Origin: Gammaproteobacteria bacterium
GTDB taxonomy: Bacteria > Pseudomonadota > Gammaproteobacteria > Chromatiales > Chromatiaceae
Direction: 5' to 3'
NCBI GenBank assembly: GCA_009928645.1
Contig: SACH01000020.1
Span: 1 to 45,073 of the forward strand
DNA: 45,073 nucleotides
Positions 29,549 to 39,632 of this stretch are shown here, one piece after another. The translations under genes were made by a program, and so were the position numbers. Numbering within the stretch: position 1 is the stretch's first letter; every line of letters begins with the position of its first letter. A model generated the notes under the pieces. The model was not told where the DNA came from. It saw only the letters and a list, made by a program, of their open reading frames with translations, and did not search any database.

Positions 29549-32500
29549 ATGGCCCATTTCTTCATCGACCGCCCAGTCTTCGCTTGGGTGATCGCCATCC
29601 TCATCATGCTCGCCGGCCTCCTGGCGATCTGGACCTTGCCCATCAGCCAGTATCCGGCCATCGCCCCGCCGGCCATCGCCATCACCGCCAACTATCCCGG
29701 GGCCTCGGCGCAGACGGTCCAGGACTCGGTGACCCAGGTCATCGAGCAGCAGATGAACGGCCTCGATGGCCTGCGCTACATGTCCTCCACCAGTGAGTCC
29801 AACGGCCAGGCGACCATCACCCTGACCTTCGCCAACGGTGTCAATCCCGACACGGCGCAGATGCAGGTGCAGAACAAGCTGCAACTGGCCAGTCCCCTGC
29901 TGCCGGAGGAGGTCCGCCAGCAGGGCCTCACCGTCGCCAAGTCGGTGCGCAACTTCCTCATGGTGGTGGCCTTCGTCTCCCGCGACGGGCGCCTGAGCAA
30001 GGCCGACCTGGGCGACTACGCCAATTCCATGGTCAAGGACCCCCTCAGCCGGCTCCCCGGGGTGGGCGAGGTGACTATGTTCGAGACCCAGTACGCCATG
30101 CGCATCTGGCTCGATCCCCACCGGCTGAACCAATATGGCCTGACCCCCGGGGAGGTCTGGAGCGCCATCGAGGCGGAGAATGCCCAGGTCTCCGCCGGCC
30201 AGCTCGGCGCCCGTCCGGCGGACGCCGGCCAGCAGTTCACCGCCACGGTCAACGTCCAGAGCCGCCTCAGTTCCCCGGAGGAGTTTGGCGCCATCCGCCT
30301 GCGCACCCAGGAGGATGGGGCCGTGGTCTATCTGCGCGACGTGGCGCGCATCGCCTTGGGGAGCGAGAGTTACAGCCGCAACGGCCGCCATCTGGGCAAG
30401 CCCTCCGCCGGCATGGCCATCCGCCTCGCCACCGGCGCCAATGCCCTGGAGACCGCCGACGCCATCAAGCGCAAGGTCGAGGAGCTGTCCGCCTATTTCC
30501 CCCCGGGGATGGAGTACGTCTTCCCCTACGACACCACGCCCTTCGTGCGCATCTCCATCGGCAAGGTGGTGACCACCCTCTTCGAGGCCGTGGCCCTGGT
30601 CTTCCTGGTGATGTACCTCTTCCTGCAGAACTTCCGCGCCACCCTGATCCCGGCCATCGCCGTGCCGGTGGTGCTGCTGGGCACCTTCGGCGTGCTGGCG
30701 GCCTTTGGCTACAGCATCAACACCCTGACCCTGTTCGCCATGGTCCTGGCCATCGGCCTGCTGGTGGACGACGCCATCGTGGTGGTGGAGAACGTCGCCC
30801 GGGTCATGCACGAGGACCGCCTCCCGCCGCGGGAGGCGACGCGCAAGTCCATGGACCAGATCACCAGCGCCATCATCGGCATCGCCCTGGTGCTATCGGC
30901 GGTCTTCGTGCCCATGGCCTTCTTCGGCGGCTCCACCGGGGTCATCTACCGCCAGTTCTCCATCACCATCGTCTCGGCCATGCTGCTGTCGGTGCTGGTG
31001 GCCCTGACCCTGACCCCGGCCCTCACCGCCAGCCTGCTCAAGCCCCTGGACCACGAGCATCATGAACGCCGCAAGGGTTTCCTGGGCTGGTTCAACCGCT
31101 CCTTCAATCGCAGCGTGGGCCTGTACACCGGGGGCACCGGGTTCATGCTCAAACAGCGCTGGGTCTTCTTCGCCGTCTATCTGCTGCTGGTGGGGGCCCT
31201 GGTCTGGCTCTACCCGCGGCTGCCGAGTTCCTTCCTGCCGGATGAGGACCAGGGCATCCTCATCATGCAGGCGGTACTGCCCGCCGGCGCCACCCTGGAG
31301 CGCACCGAGGCGGTCCTGGAGCAGATCGAGCGGCACTTTCTCGAGAACGAGCCCGAGGCGGTCCAGGAGTTCATCACCGTCGCCGGTTTCAGCTTCGCCG
31401 GCCAGGGCCAGAACATGGCCATCGGCTTCGTCAAGCTCAAGGACTGGTCCGAACGCCAGCGGCCGGACCTGGGGGTCAAGGCCGTGGCTGGGCGGGCCAT
31501 GCAGGCCTTCGCCGGCATCCGCGACGCCATGGTCTTCGCCTTCCCGCCGCCGGCGGTGGTGGAACTGGGCACCGCCACCGGCTGGAACGTCCAGCTTCAG
31601 GATCGGGTCGGCCTGGGCCACGATGCCATGATGGCGGCCAAGGGGCAGTTCATGGGCATGGCCAGCCAGGACCCGCGGCTGATGGGGGTGCGGCCCAACG
31701 GCCGCGACGACGAGCCCCAGCTCCAGGTGGAGGTGGACCGCACCCGCGCCGGGGCCCTGGGCCTGTCGCTGGCAGACATCAACCGCACCCTGGCGGTGGC
31801 CTGGGGCAGCGCCTATGTGGACGACTTCGTCCACGAGGGGCGGGTCAAGCGCGTCTACCTCCAGGCTGACACCCCCTTCCGCATGCTGCCGGAGGACCTG
31901 GATGCCTGGTATGTGCGCAACAAGCAGGGGGAGATGGTGCCGTTCTCGGCCTTCGCCGATATCAAGTGGGTCTACGGCTCACCGCGCCTGGAGCGTTTTA
32001 ACGGCCTGCCCGCGGCGGAGATTCTGGGCCAGGCCGCGCCGGGTCACAGCACCGGCGAGGCCATGGCGGCGGTGGAGGAACTGGTGGCCAAGCTACCACC
32101 GGGTATCGGGCTGGAATGGACCGGCATTTCCTATGAGGAGCGCGCCGCCGGGGCGCAGGCGCCCCTGCTCTATACCCTGTCCATCCTGGTGGTCTTCCTC
32201 ACCCTGGCGGCCCTGTACGAGAGTTGGTCCGTGCCCTTCGCCGTCATCCTCGGCGTGCCCATTGGTGTCTTGGGCGCGGTCCTGGCCGCCATGGGACGGG
32301 GACTGCCGAGCGATATCTATTTCCAGGTCGGTCTGCTGGCCACCATCGGCCTGGCGGCCAAAAATGCCATCCTCATCGTCGAGTTCGCCCGCACCCTCCA
32401 GGATGAGGGACGCAGCGCCATGAGCGCCGCCCTGGAAGCGGCCCGGATGCGTATCCGCCCCATCGTCATGACCTCCCTTGCCTTTGGCTTCGGCGTCCTG

Positions 32501-32764
32501 CCCCTGGCCATCGCCACCGGGGCCGGCTCCGGTGGCCAGAACTCAGTGGGCACCGGCGTCCTGGGCGGGGTGGCCGCCAGCACCCTGCTCGGGGTCTTCT
32601 TCGTGCCCCTCTTCTTCGTGCTGATCCGCGGGCGGCTGGGCAGGCAGGCGACCCGGCCCGCCAGCGCGCAAGCAGATCAGGGCACCGCCCAATCTCCGGC
32701 CTCCGCCCCTTCCCCGGCGTCGGTCGCCTCCGCCGTGGTCAGCGAGGGCTCTGTCCATGGCTGA
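29549..32764 (+). CDS. RND multidrug efflux transporter, AcrB/MexB (HAE1) family
   Basis: 1071 residues, full length, with twelve membrane helices and two large periplasmic loops. It begins [17 protein letters not shown], the usual HAE1 start. Proton-relay residues are present: the Asp pair in helix 4 ([14 protein letters not shown]) and Lys in helix 10 ([12 protein letters not shown]). It exports hydrophobic compounds from the periplasm or membrane using the proton gradient. It overlaps the regulator gene by 8 nt. The C-terminal tail of about 35 residues is Ala/Ser/Pro-rich. Confidence 0.95.
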   Translation: MAHFFIDRPVFAWVIAILIMLAGLLAIWTLPISQYPAIAPPAIAITANYPGASAQTVQDSVTQVIEQQMNGLDGLRYMSSTSESNGQATITLTFANGVNPDTAQMQVQNKLQLASPLLPEEVRQQGLTVAKSVRNFLMVVAFVSRDGRLSKADLGDYANSMVKDPLSRLPGVGEVTMFETQYAMRIWLDPHRLNQYGLTPGEVWSAIEAENAQVSAGQLGARPADAGQQFTATVNVQSRLSSPEEFGAIRLRTQEDGAVVYLRDVARIALGSESYSRNGRHLGKPSAGMAIRLATGANALETADAIKRKVEELSAYFPPGMEYVFPYDTTPFVRISIGKVVTTLFEAVALVFLVMYLFLQNFRATLIPAIAVPVVLLGTFGVLAAFGYSINTLTLFAMVLAIGLLVDDAIVVVENVARVMHEDRLPPREATRKSMDQITSAIIGIALVLSAVFVPMAFFGGSTGVIYRQFSITIVSAMLLSVLVALTLTPALTASLLKPLDHEHHERRKGFLGWFNRSFNRSVGLYTGGTGFMLKQRWVFFAVYLLLVGALVWLYPRLPSSFLPDEDQGILIMQAVLPAGATLERTEAVLEQIERHFLENEPEAVQEFITVAGFSFAGQGQNMAIGFVKLKDWSERQRPDLGVKAVAGRAMQAFAGIRDAMVFAFPPPAVVELGTATGWNVQLQDRVGLGHDAMMAAKGQFMGMASQDPRLMGVRPNGRDDEPQLQVEVDRTRAGALGLSLADINRTLAVAWGSAYVDDFVHEGRVKRVYLQADTPFRMLPEDLDAWYVRNKQGEMVPFSAFADIKWVYGSPRLERFNGLPAAEILGQAAPGHSTGEAMAAVEELVAKLPPGIGLEWTGISYEERAAGAQAPLLYTLSILVVFLTLAALYESWSVPFAVILGVPIGVLGAVLAAMGRGLPSDIYFQVGLLATIGLAAKNAILIVEFARTLQDEGRSAMSAALEAARMRIRPIVMTSLAFGFGVLPLAIATGAGSGGQNSVGTGVLGGVAASTLLGVFFVPLFFVLIRGRLGRQATRPASAQADQGTAQSPASAPSPASVASAVVSEGSVHG

Positions 32765-33467
32765 GCCCATCACCGCCGCTCCGGACCCGGAGGGACGCGG
32801 TCAGAGCCGGCGGCAGCAGATCCTGGATGCCGCCGCCGCCTGCTTCATCCGTGAGGGCTTTCATGGTGCCAGCATCGCCCGCATCGCTAAGGAGGCGGGT
32901 ATGAGCGCGGGCAACCTATACCACTTCTTTTCCGGCAAAGAGGCCATGATTGCCGCCCTGGTGCAGCGCCGGCTGGACCAGTCCCTAACCCTGTTTGCCG
33001 AAATCAAGGCCGCCGCGGACCCCGTGCAGGCCATGCTAGAGCGGGTCGCGTTCAGCCTGGAACAACAGACGGACCCGGACCAAGCCGCCCTAGGCCTGGA
33101 GATCCTGGCGGAGGCGGGACGCAATCCAGGGGTGGCAAAAATCGTGCGTGACGCCGATGCCGCGATCCGCGTGCATCTGATCCGCCTCTATCAGGGTGCC
33201 CGTGAGGCGCATGGCCTACCCGCCACGAACACAGAGGCGGAGATGGATGTCAACGAGGCGGCGAAGCCGGAGGGGGAGGCAGAGGCGGTTACCGAGGTGC
33301 TGGTGGCGATCTTTCAGGGCCTGCCGGCCCGGGCCATCAGCCACCCGGAACTCGACAGGGACCGTCTGTTACCGGTACTGCGCCAAGCGCTGGAATTCCT
33401 GTTATTAACCCGCCGCCAGGACTCCTCGACACTTGGACCTCCGGCTTTGAGGACGTCTGGCCTTTAG
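32757..33467 (+). CDS. TetR/AcrR-family transcriptional regulator
   Basis: 236 residues. The N-terminal helix-turn-helix ([48 protein letters not shown]) is typical of TetR regulators, followed by an all-helical ligand domain. Its start overlaps the RND transporter gene by 8 nt, so it is the third gene of the efflux operon and would control its own transcript, which differs from the usual divergent acrR arrangement. An Glu/Ala-rich stretch (about residues 157-180) is an insertion-like feature. Confidence 0.92.
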   Translation: MAEPITAAPDPEGRGQSRRQQILDAAAACFIREGFHGASIARIAKEAGMSAGNLYHFFSGKEAMIAALVQRRLDQSLTLFAEIKAAADPVQAMLERVAFSLEQQTDPDQAALGLEILAEAGRNPGVAKIVRDADAAIRVHLIRLYQGAREAHGLPATNTEAEMDVNEAAKPEGEAEAVTEVLVAIFQGLPARAISHPELDRDRLLPVLRQALEFLLLTRRQDSSTLGPPALRTSGL

Positions 33468-33531
33468 TATCTCAGGGAGGCGGATGGCGAGGAGGAAACC
33501 GGGCGGGCAGCAGGTGGCTGGAAGGCCTATA

Positions 33532-34032
33532 TCAGAGATCGCCGCTGGCTCCGGCTTCCATGATCTCCCGCAGAGTGTCCCGCACATTGATCGCCTTTTC
33601 CAGCAAGGCCGGCGAGAGGTCCGCAGTGCGAATGACCATGTCCAAGTCCAGAGTGACCAGCCAGACGTGGCCGTCGCGGTCCTCGATCAGGGTGATGCGG
33701 CAGGGCAGATAGGCCGAAAAGTCGATGTCATGGGCGATCATGTCGTGGGCGATGGCCGCATCACAGAACTGGAAGATCTCCACCCGCTTACTCTCGATAC
33801 CCATGCTGATGAGCTGTTGTGAGAGGGGCAGGTGCGCAACCAGTTTGAAGTTCAGGGCGTTGGCGCGCAGCTTCATCGACTCGATGGCGTCATCCGCGGT
33901 GACCCCTTCCGCCAACGGCATCTTGAGCACGGTGTCAGCAATCTTGGGCATTGCAGCCTGCTCGGCGAGACCGACGGTGGTCATCAACAGGGACAAGAGG
34001 GCCAGCAGGGCGACGAGGGTCAATTTGCGCAT
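33532..34032 (-). CDS. exported DUF302-family protein
   Basis: 166 residues from the ATG at 34032, chosen because AGGAG lies 10 nt upstream and a good signal peptide (MRKLTLVALLALLSLLMTTVGLA) begins there; the frame is open to 34080. The mature part has the DUF302 pattern (DDAIESMKLRANALNFKLVAHLPLS, VEIFQFCDAAIAHDMIAHD, YLPCRITLIEDRDGHVWLVT). The function of DUF302 is unknown; members are often found near redox and metal-handling genes. No partner is evident here. Confidence 0.85.
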   Translation of the reverse strand: MRKLTLVALLALLSLLMTTVGLAEQAAMPKIADTVLKMPLAEGVTADDAIESMKLRANALNFKLVAHLPLSQQLISMGIESKRVEIFQFCDAAIAHDMIAHDIDFSAYLPCRITLIEDRDGHVWLVTLDLDMVIRTADLSPALLEKAINVRDTLREIMEAGASGDL

Positions 34033-34371
34033 CTTGGGGGATCTCCTGGGCAGGGGGCGGCCCTCGGGGGCAGGCCGCAAAAATAAAAAGTGGTAACAAT
34101 GGGTATTTTGGACCTTTAACCCCGTCCATGCCAGTGATAGCCGGCGCGAACCGATATCAGGTCTCAGCTCTCAGGTCTCAGGTCTCAGGTCTCAGGTCTC
34201 AGGTCTCAGGTCTCAGGTCTCAGGTCTCAGGTCTCAGGTCTCAGGTCTCAGGTCTCAGGTCTCAGGTCTCAGCAGCAGTGAACCAAACTCTCAATCAGGG
34301 ATCTTGATATCCTTCAAAACAGTTGGTTACCAAATACGCGGCTGAAAAGTAATGGTCTTTTTCACCAGTGA
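34033..34371. other. intergenic region between convergent-facing DUF302 leader and rsmI 3' end, with tandem array
   Basis: 339 bp without a gene. About a third is the 7-bp tandem array annotated separately (34158-34272). The DUF302 promoter should lie in 34050-34140. The array is preceded by GATAT and followed by CAGCAGTGAACC; I see no intrinsic terminator for rsmI. Confidence 0.4.
34158..34272. repeat. 7-bp tandem repeat array (unit CAGGTCT), about 16 copies
   Basis: The unit CAGGTCT is repeated head to tail about 16 times with one variant copy near the left end (CAGCTCT). It lies between the start of the DUF302 gene and the end of rsmI. In one frame it would encode repeats of SQVSGLR, but no start or gene context supports translation. 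The near-perfect identity suggests recent slippage growth and likely length variation between strains. Confidence 0.9.
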
Positions 34372-35223
34372 TCAGCTCTCAGGACGAGCACCTGCCTTCA
34401 GTCCCAGAGCATAAAGGCGGTTCTTTTTTTCGCCCGTGATTTCCGCAGCGAGGGCGGCGGCCTGTTTAAGCGGTAATGCGCGCGCCAGGATGCGCAGGAC
34501 CCGTTCACCCTCGGCCGCCACCGCGTCCTGATTGCGATCACCCGCCACCAGCAGCACGAATTCACCCTTTTGCTGATCGGCGTCTCCGACGATGCGGGGG
34601 GGCAGGTCCGCCAGGGTCCCGGCGAGAAAGGTCTCGAAGCGTTTGGTGAGCTCCCGCGCCACCACCGCCCGGCGTTCCCCACCCAATACTTGGGCTAGGT
34701 CGGCGAGGGTTTCCAAGACCCGATTGCCGGCCTCGTAAAACACCAGGGTGCCAGGTTCCCGGGCAAGCGCAGCGAACTGTTCCCGACGCTTGCCGGGGGT
34801 GCGCGGAGGGAAACCGAGAAACAAAAAGCGATCGCTAGGCAGGCCAGCGGCGGACAGGGCGCAGATGGCGGCATTGGCCCCCGGGATCGGCACCACGCGG
34901 AAGCCGGCGGACCGGGCGGCGGCCACCAGCGGGTAGCCGGGGTCGCTGATCAGGGGGGTGCCGGCATCGGACACCAGGGCCAGGTCCTCCCCCGCCGCCA
35001 GACGCTCCAGGAGGCGCGGCACCAGGCGGGTCTCGTTATGCTCGTGGCAGGCCGTCAGGGGGGTGCGCAGGCCATAGTGGGCGAGCAGTACCGCGGTATG
35101 GCGGGTATCTTCGGCGGCGATGAGGCCCACCCGCCCCAGGGTGTCCAGGGCGCGCTGGCTGATATCCGCCAGATTGCCCATGGGCGTGGCCACCACGTAT
35201 AGTACTCCCGGGGATTGGTTCAA
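34372..35223 (-). CDS. rsmI: 16S rRNA (cytidine-1402-2'-O)-methyltransferase RsmI
   Basis: 283 residues of the tetrapyrrole-methylase superfamily. LYVVATPMGNLADISQRAL, AAEDTRHTAVLL, and LVSDAGTPLISDPGYPLV are RsmI signatures. It 2'-O-methylates C1402 of 16S rRNA with S-adenosylmethionine and helps decoding accuracy. The start is a TTG at 35223 (MNQSPGVLYVV). It faces away from lpoA with a shared upstream region, as in enteric bacteria. Confidence 0.94.
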   Translation of the reverse strand: MNQSPGVLYVVATPMGNLADISQRALDTLGRVGLIAAEDTRHTAVLLAHYGLRTPLTACHEHNETRLVPRLLERLAAGEDLALVSDAGTPLISDPGYPLVAAARSAGFRVVPIPGANAAICALSAAGLPSDRFLFLGFPPRTPGKRREQFAALAREPGTLVFYEAGNRVLETLADLAQVLGGERRAVVARELTKRFETFLAGTLADLPPRIVGDADQQKGEFVLLVAGDRNQDAVAAEGERVLRILARALPLKQAAALAAEITGEKKNRLYALGLKAGARPES

Positions 35224-35262
35224 GGATTTACTTCCCGATTATTTGATGTGGGGACGCCAGCC

Positions 35263-36597
35263 ATGCCAACGCCGACTCTGCTCGTCACCGCCCGGGATCC
35301 GTCTGCTACCGCGTCCTGGCCCTGCCGGTCGGACGGATCGCTGCCTCGACCGCCGTTGGGCACGTCGGCAGTCCGGCCTGATGTGCGTCCCGCGCTCTGG
35401 CCTCGACGCTGCACTGGTCTCTGGCCTGGGCGCTGGACCTTTCTCTGGCCTGGAGGCCCCTCCCAAGCGCTCCTCGGCCTCCTCCTAGCCTTGACCCTGC
35501 TGCTGGCCGGCTGCGCCGGGGCCCCACGGGAGGGGGCGGGTCCCGCCAGCGGTCGTGATGACCAACCAGGGACGGCGGCCCCGGCGCCCCGGGTCCAGAT
35601 CGCCGTCCTGCTGCCGGAGGCCGGTCGCTACGCCGAGGCCGGAAAGGCCGTGAGGACCGGTATTGTCGCCGCCCAGACCCAGGGCGGACAAGACACCGAG
35701 CTGAGGTTCTACGCCAGCCGCGACCCGCGCCAGACCCCGGAACTGCTGCGCCAGGCCGCCGCCAACGGCGCCAGCCTGGCCATCGGCCCGCTGGAAAAGG
35801 AGGCGGTGGAAGCCCTGGCCCTGCAGCCAGCCCTCCCCATCCCCACCCTGGCCCTCAACCGGGCGACCAGCGAGGCCGCCCCCGCCAACCTCTATCAATT
35901 TGCTCTGGACCCGGAGGACGAGGCCAGCGACGCCGCGCGCAAGGCCTGGGGTCTGGGCTTCCACGGCGCCCTGCTGCTCTATCCCGCCAACCCCTGGGGA
36001 GAACGCCTGGCGAGGGGCTTTCGCCGCGAATGGCTGGGACGGGGTGGCACCTTCGCCGCCACCCACGCCTTCGACACCGAGCAACCGGACCTGCCGCAGG
36101 GGCTGCTGGCAGACGCCCTGGCCGGCTCCATCCACGCCGCCTCCGCCGAGTGCATTTTCCTCGTTGCCACGGCCGCCCAGGCCCGACAGCTCTGGCCCCA
36201 GATCCTCGCCAGCGCCCCTGGCCTGCCCCCGGTCTTCGCCACCTCTCATATTTTTGAAGGCGCCCAGGACATCGAGGGAAATCAGCTCCTGACGGGGGTG
36301 CAATTCGTGGAAATCCCCTGGATGGTCGACACCGCCCCGACCGATCCCCTGTCCCGCGCCAGCCTGGACCGGGCCCAGGGCGGGCTGGACCCGCGCTATA
36401 TCCGGCTCTACGCCATGGGGATCGATGCCTATCGCTTGCTGCCCTATCTGGAGGGGCTCACCGCCCGTCCCGGGGCCTATGTCGACGGCCGCACCGGGCG
36501 CCTGAGCATCGATGACCGGCGGCGGGTCCAGCGTGAACTGGTCCTGGCGCGGATGGATTCCCTGGGCCCGACCCGCCTTGCCACCCTCACCCCCTGA
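35263..36597 (+). CDS. lpoA: LpoA-like lipoprotein, penicillin-binding-protein activator (short form)
   Basis: 444 residues from the ATG at 35263; a GTG at 35383 would give a more normal leader. The lipobox is LLLAGC about 80 residues in. After a short linker the mature protein is a periplasmic-binding-fold domain ([58 protein letters not shown]). In E. coli LpoA the same domain is preceded by a TPR-like domain; here that is absent. LpoA activates PBP1A from the outer membrane. The order rsmI-lpoA-yraN supports the call. Before the lipobox there is a repetitive Trp-Pro-Arg stretch (ALWPRR, LWPGR, LWPGG) that may be untranslated. Confidence 0.85.
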   Translation: MPTPTLLVTARDPSATASWPCRSDGSLPRPPLGTSAVRPDVRPALWPRRCTGLWPGRWTFLWPGGPSQALLGLLLALTLLLAGCAGAPREGAGPASGRDDQPGTAAPAPRVQIAVLLPEAGRYAEAGKAVRTGIVAAQTQGGQDTELRFYASRDPRQTPELLRQAAANGASLAIGPLEKEAVEALALQPALPIPTLALNRATSEAAPANLYQFALDPEDEASDAARKAWGLGFHGALLLYPANPWGERLARGFRREWLGRGGTFAATHAFDTEQPDLPQGLLADALAGSIHAASAECIFLVATAAQARQLWPQILASAPGLPPVFATSHIFEGAQDIEGNQLLTGVQFVEIPWMVDTAPTDPLSRASLDRAQGGLDPRYIRLYAMGIDAYRLLPYLEGLTARPGAYVDGRTGRLSIDDRRRVQRELVLARMDSLGPTRLATLTP

Positions 36598-36949
36598 GAC
36601 CCCGCGCGACACGGGCGCCGCCAAGGAGCGCCTGGCGCGGACCTATCTCGAGGCCCAGGGCCTGCGGCTGGTGGCAAGCAATTACCGCTGCCGGCACGGG
36701 GAGATCGATCTGGTGATGCGCGACGGCCAGACCCTGGTCTTCGTCGAGGTGCGTTACCGGGCCTCCGAGCGCTTCGGCGGCGCCGCGGCCTCGGTAGGCC
36801 AGGCCAAACAGCGCCGCTTGCAGGCCGCCGCCGGCCATTTTCTGCAAGGCCGAGGCCATGGCAACGCCCTGCCCTGCCGCTTCGACGTCCTGGCCATTGG
36901 CGCCGGCGACCGGATCGACTGGATCAGGGACGCCTTTGGCGCCTGGTGA
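36578..36949 (+). CDS. yraN: YraN-family (UPF0102) putative endonuclease-fold protein
   Basis: About 123 residues if started at the TTG at 36578, overlapping the lpoA end by 20 nt; an ATG at 36512 is in frame but would add a sequence unlike the family. It contains [35 protein letters not shown] and [15 protein letters not shown], the PD-(D/E)XK-like core of this family. The function is not established; it is thought to be a nuclease-like protein. The tight overlap with lpoA fits the conserved gene order. Confidence 0.85.
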   Translation: MPPSPPETPRDTGAAKERLARTYLEAQGLRLVASNYRCRHGEIDLVMRDGQTLVFVEVRYRASERFGGAAASVGQAKQRRLQAAAGHFLQGRGHGNALPCRFDVLAIGAGDRIDWIRDAFGAW

Positions 36950-37396
36950 TCCAGACCTTGGTCCGCTGACTGCTTAACCCTACTTACTTACCCCTGACTG
37001 CTGGATGCTAAGTGCTGTGCGCTGAACGCAGATCGCTGATCGCTGACCTCTGATCGCAGAATGCTGACCACCGATCACTGAACGCTTAATCCCTGATCGC
37101 TGACCGATGATCCCTGCTTTCTGACCAGAATTTCATCACCCCCAGGACCGCTTCCATCCCCCCTCACCCATGGTTACCCGCCGATGTTTTGCCCGGAAAC
37201 TCGCCCACCTTCACCACCACTGACGGTATTGTCCGGTCTCACCGCTCCCGGTATCGGACGCCGCGCCTGGATATTTTGGCTAGGCCACGCGCTTGCCTGG
37301 ACGAACCATGCGCTGATCTGGCCAAGCCGCCTGTTCACCTGGCCGAGCCGCACGCTCAGCGGGACCCGACGCGCGCTTTGCGGACCCTGTAGCCCC
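36950..37396. other. spacer between yraN and dolP made of degenerate short repeats
   Basis: About 450 bp if dolP starts at 37397. From about 36968 to 37130 it consists of loosely repeated GCTGA / GATCGCTGAcc / TGCTGAcc units. From 37290 to 37360 there are imperfect repeats of CTGGCC(A/G)AGCCGC. In E. coli diaA occupies this place; I see no remnant of it on either strand. Confidence 0.5.
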
Positions 37397-38245
37397 GTGA
37401 TTCACCCCTGGCACGCCACCCGCGTCATCCTCTCGGCCTTGGTGCTGACCCTCCCCCTCCTCCAAGGCTGTGCCGGGGCACTGATCGCGGCCGGGGTGGG
37501 GGCGGCGGTCGGGGCGACCGTCGTCGTCCGTGACCGGCGGGGGGAGGAGGTGGTGCTCGCCGACAAGGAAATCGAATTTAAGGCCAAGGATTGGCCCGGT
37601 TCCGGCTCGGGCTGTCAGGTCGCGGCCACCAGTTACAACCGTGTCGTGCTCCTCACCGGCCAATGCCAGGATCAGGCGGCACGGCAACGCTTTGCCGAAC
37701 GCATCGGCAAGATCCCCGGTGTCAAGCAGGTGTTGGACGAGATCAGTATCGGACCCTTCGCCAGCCTCCAGCAGCAGGCCGACGACACCCTGATCACCTC
37801 CCGGCTGAAGCTCGAACTGGTCCAGGTCCGCCTCCCGGGCTTCGACCCCACCCGCGTCACCATCGTCACCGAATCCGGCGTCGTCTATCTGCTGGGGCTG
37901 GTGACCCCGGCCGAGGCCGAGGCGACCGTCGACAAGGCGCGCTACACCCCCGGGGTCGCCAAGGTAGTCAAGATGTTCGAGACCTGGCACGAGGCGGGTA
38001 TGGCGGAGCCCCCGACGGGTGGTGGCGGCCAGGCCCAGGCCGGTGCTGGGGGCAAGGTAACCGTTCAGCCCCCCTCCCCCCAATCCTCCCCCCCCAGGGG
38101 GGAGGGAGTGGGAGAAGCCGCAGCCGGTGCCACCGCAGCCCTCCTGGGGCGCGAGGGGTCTGAACGGATAGGGGGCCAGGAGGTTGTCGGGACGGGAGTC
38201 TTCACCCGCCCGCTAAAGAGCGAGGCCGGCAATGCTGCCGGCTGA
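37397..38245 (+). CDS. dolP: BON-domain outer-membrane lipoprotein, DolP/YraP-like
   Basis: 282 residues from the GTG at 37397, chosen because it gives a normal lipoprotein signal (VIHPWHATRVILSALVLTLPLLQGC); the frame is open to an ATG at 37184. Two BON domains follow (about residues 50-120 and 125-195; VVLLTGQCQDQAARQRFAERIGKIPGVKQVLDE and LPGFDPTRVTIVTESGVVYLLGLV). DolP supports outer-membrane integrity and BAM function. The last 80 or so residues are low-complexity and include a REP-like element. It ends 14 nt inside the following gene. Confidence 0.85.
   Translation: MIHPWHATRVILSALVLTLPLLQGCAGALIAAGVGAAVGATVVVRDRRGEEVVLADKEIEFKAKDWPGSGSGCQVAATSYNRVVLLTGQCQDQAARQRFAERIGKIPGVKQVLDEISIGPFASLQQQADDTLITSRLKLELVQVRLPGFDPTRVTIVTESGVVYLLGLVTPAEAEATVDKARYTPGVAKVVKMFETWHEAGMAEPPTGGGGQAQAGAGGKVTVQPPSPQSSPPRGEGVGEAAAGATAALLGREGSERIGGQEVVGTGVFTRPLKSEAGNAAG
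38067..38111 (+). repeat. REP-like palindromic repeat inside the dolP gene
   Basis: A C-rich/G-rich inverted repeat (CCCTCCCCCC...GGGGGGAGGGAG) encodes QPPSPQSSPPRGEGVGEA in frame. It resembles the element at 23230-23271 in base and peptide sequence, although in another gene and on the other strand. It sits in the disordered tail of DolP. Confidence 0.6.
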
Positions 38246-39632
38246 GCCCCTGAGTCGCCAGACTCTGGCCGAGCTCCAGGTCATCGCCACGCCGGGGACC
38301 CTGCTGACCAGGCCGGAGGACTGCTGGGCCTATGGCTACGACAACAGCCGCCGCCAGGCCCTGCCCCAGGCGGTGGTCCTGGTCGAGGACGTGGCCCAGG
38401 TCCAACCCCTGGTCGCGCTCTGTAACCGCGAGGGGCTGCCCCTCGTCACTCGCGGGAGGGGCACCGGTACCACCGGCGCCACGGTCCCAGACCGGGGCGG
38501 CCTGGTCCTGTCCTGCGAGCGCCTGGAACGGATCCTGGACATCGATCCCGACAACCGCCTGGCGATCGTCGAGCCGGGCGTCACCAACCAGGCCCTGCAG
38601 CAGGCCCTGGCACCCCTTGGCTTCTTCTGGCCCCCAGACCCGACCAGCGCCGCCACCTGCACGCTGGGGGGCAATCTGGCCTGCAACGCCGCCGGTCCCC
38701 GGGCGGTCAAGTACGGCACGCCGCGGGAGAACACCCTGGGGCTGCGGGTGGTGACCGGCGCCGGCGAGGTGTTGCGCACCGGTGTCCGGACCACCAAGGG
38801 CGTGGTGGGTTATGACCTGACCCGGCTGCTCATCGGCTCCGAGGGCACCCTGGCCGTCATCACCCAGGCGACGCTCAAACTGACCCCCCTGGCGGAGGCC
38901 AAGCGCACCCTGCGCGCCAGCTACCGCGACATCCACGCCGCCGCCGCCGCAGTCGCTACGATCATGGCCCAGCCGGTCACCCCCTGCGCCCTGGAGTTCC
39001 TCGACGGTTCCGCCATCGCCATGGCCCGTCACGTCGCCGATCTGGGCCTGCCGGCGGAGACCGGCGCCCTGTTGATGATCGAGGTCGACGGCCCGGCACA
39101 TGGCAGCGACGAGGCCGCCGCCGCCGTGGCCGCCGCCGCTCGCCACCCGGGTCTGCTGGAACTCAAGACCGCCGCCAGCACCGCCGAGGTGGCCGACCTC
39201 TGGCGGACCCGCACCGCCCTTTCCCCCGCCCTGCGCCAGATCGCCCCGAAGAAGATCAACGAGGACGTGGTGGTACCGGTCTCGCGCCTGGGCACCTTCA
39301 TCGAGGGGGTGGACCGGTTGGGACGGGAGCACGCCATCCGTATCGTCAACTTCGGCCATGCCGGGAACGGCAACATCCACGTCAACCTGCTGGTCAACCC
39401 CGACGACCCGGCGGAGATGAGCCGCGCCACCGTCTGCCTAGACGCGATCTTTAGCCTGGTCCTGGCCCTGGAGGGCACCCTCTCCGGCGAGCACGGCGTG
39501 GGTCTGGCCAAGCGTGACTTCGTCCCCCGGGAACTGGACCCCGTAGCCTTGCGCCTGATGCACGGCATCAAGCGTCAATTCGATCCCAACGGCATCCTCA
39601 ACCCGGGCAAGACCTTGCCTCCCTTGCCCTGA
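38232..39632 (+). CDS. FAD-linked oxidase, GlcD/D-lactate dehydrogenase-like
   Basis: 466 residues. The N-terminal FAD_binding_4 domain carries VTRGRGTGTTGATVPDRGGLVLS and PDPTSAATCTLGGNLACNAAG; the C-terminal FAD-oxidase domain carries NFGHAGNGNIHVNLLV and GTLSGEHGVGLAKRDF. This is the pattern of glycolate oxidase subunit D and D-2-hydroxyacid dehydrogenases. It oxidises a 2-hydroxy acid and passes electrons to a quinone or partner subunit. No glcE or glcF lies next to it, so a stand-alone D-lactate dehydrogenase-type role is as likely as glycolate oxidation. It overlaps the dolP end by 14 nt. Confidence 0.9.
   Translation: MLPAEPLSRQTLAELQVIATPGTLLTRPEDCWAYGYDNSRRQALPQAVVLVEDVAQVQPLVALCNREGLPLVTRGRGTGTTGATVPDRGGLVLSCERLERILDIDPDNRLAIVEPGVTNQALQQALAPLGFFWPPDPTSAATCTLGGNLACNAAGPRAVKYGTPRENTLGLRVVTGAGEVLRTGVRTTKGVVGYDLTRLLIGSEGTLAVITQATLKLTPLAEAKRTLRASYRDIHAAAAAVATIMAQPVTPCALEFLDGSAIAMARHVADLGLPAETGALLMIEVDGPAHGSDEAAAAVAAAARHPGLLELKTAASTAEVADLWRTRTALSPALRQIAPKKINEDVVVPVSRLGTFIEGVDRLGREHAIRIVNFGHAGNGNIHVNLLVNPDDPAEMSRATVCLDAIFSLVLALEGTLSGEHGVGLAKRDFVPRELDPVALRLMHGIKRQFDPNGILNPGKTLPPLP

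Noticed and set aside
34158-34272. CRISPR array
   Set aside because: The 7-bp units are directly adjacent with no unique spacers and no cas genes are near; it is a simple tandem repeat.
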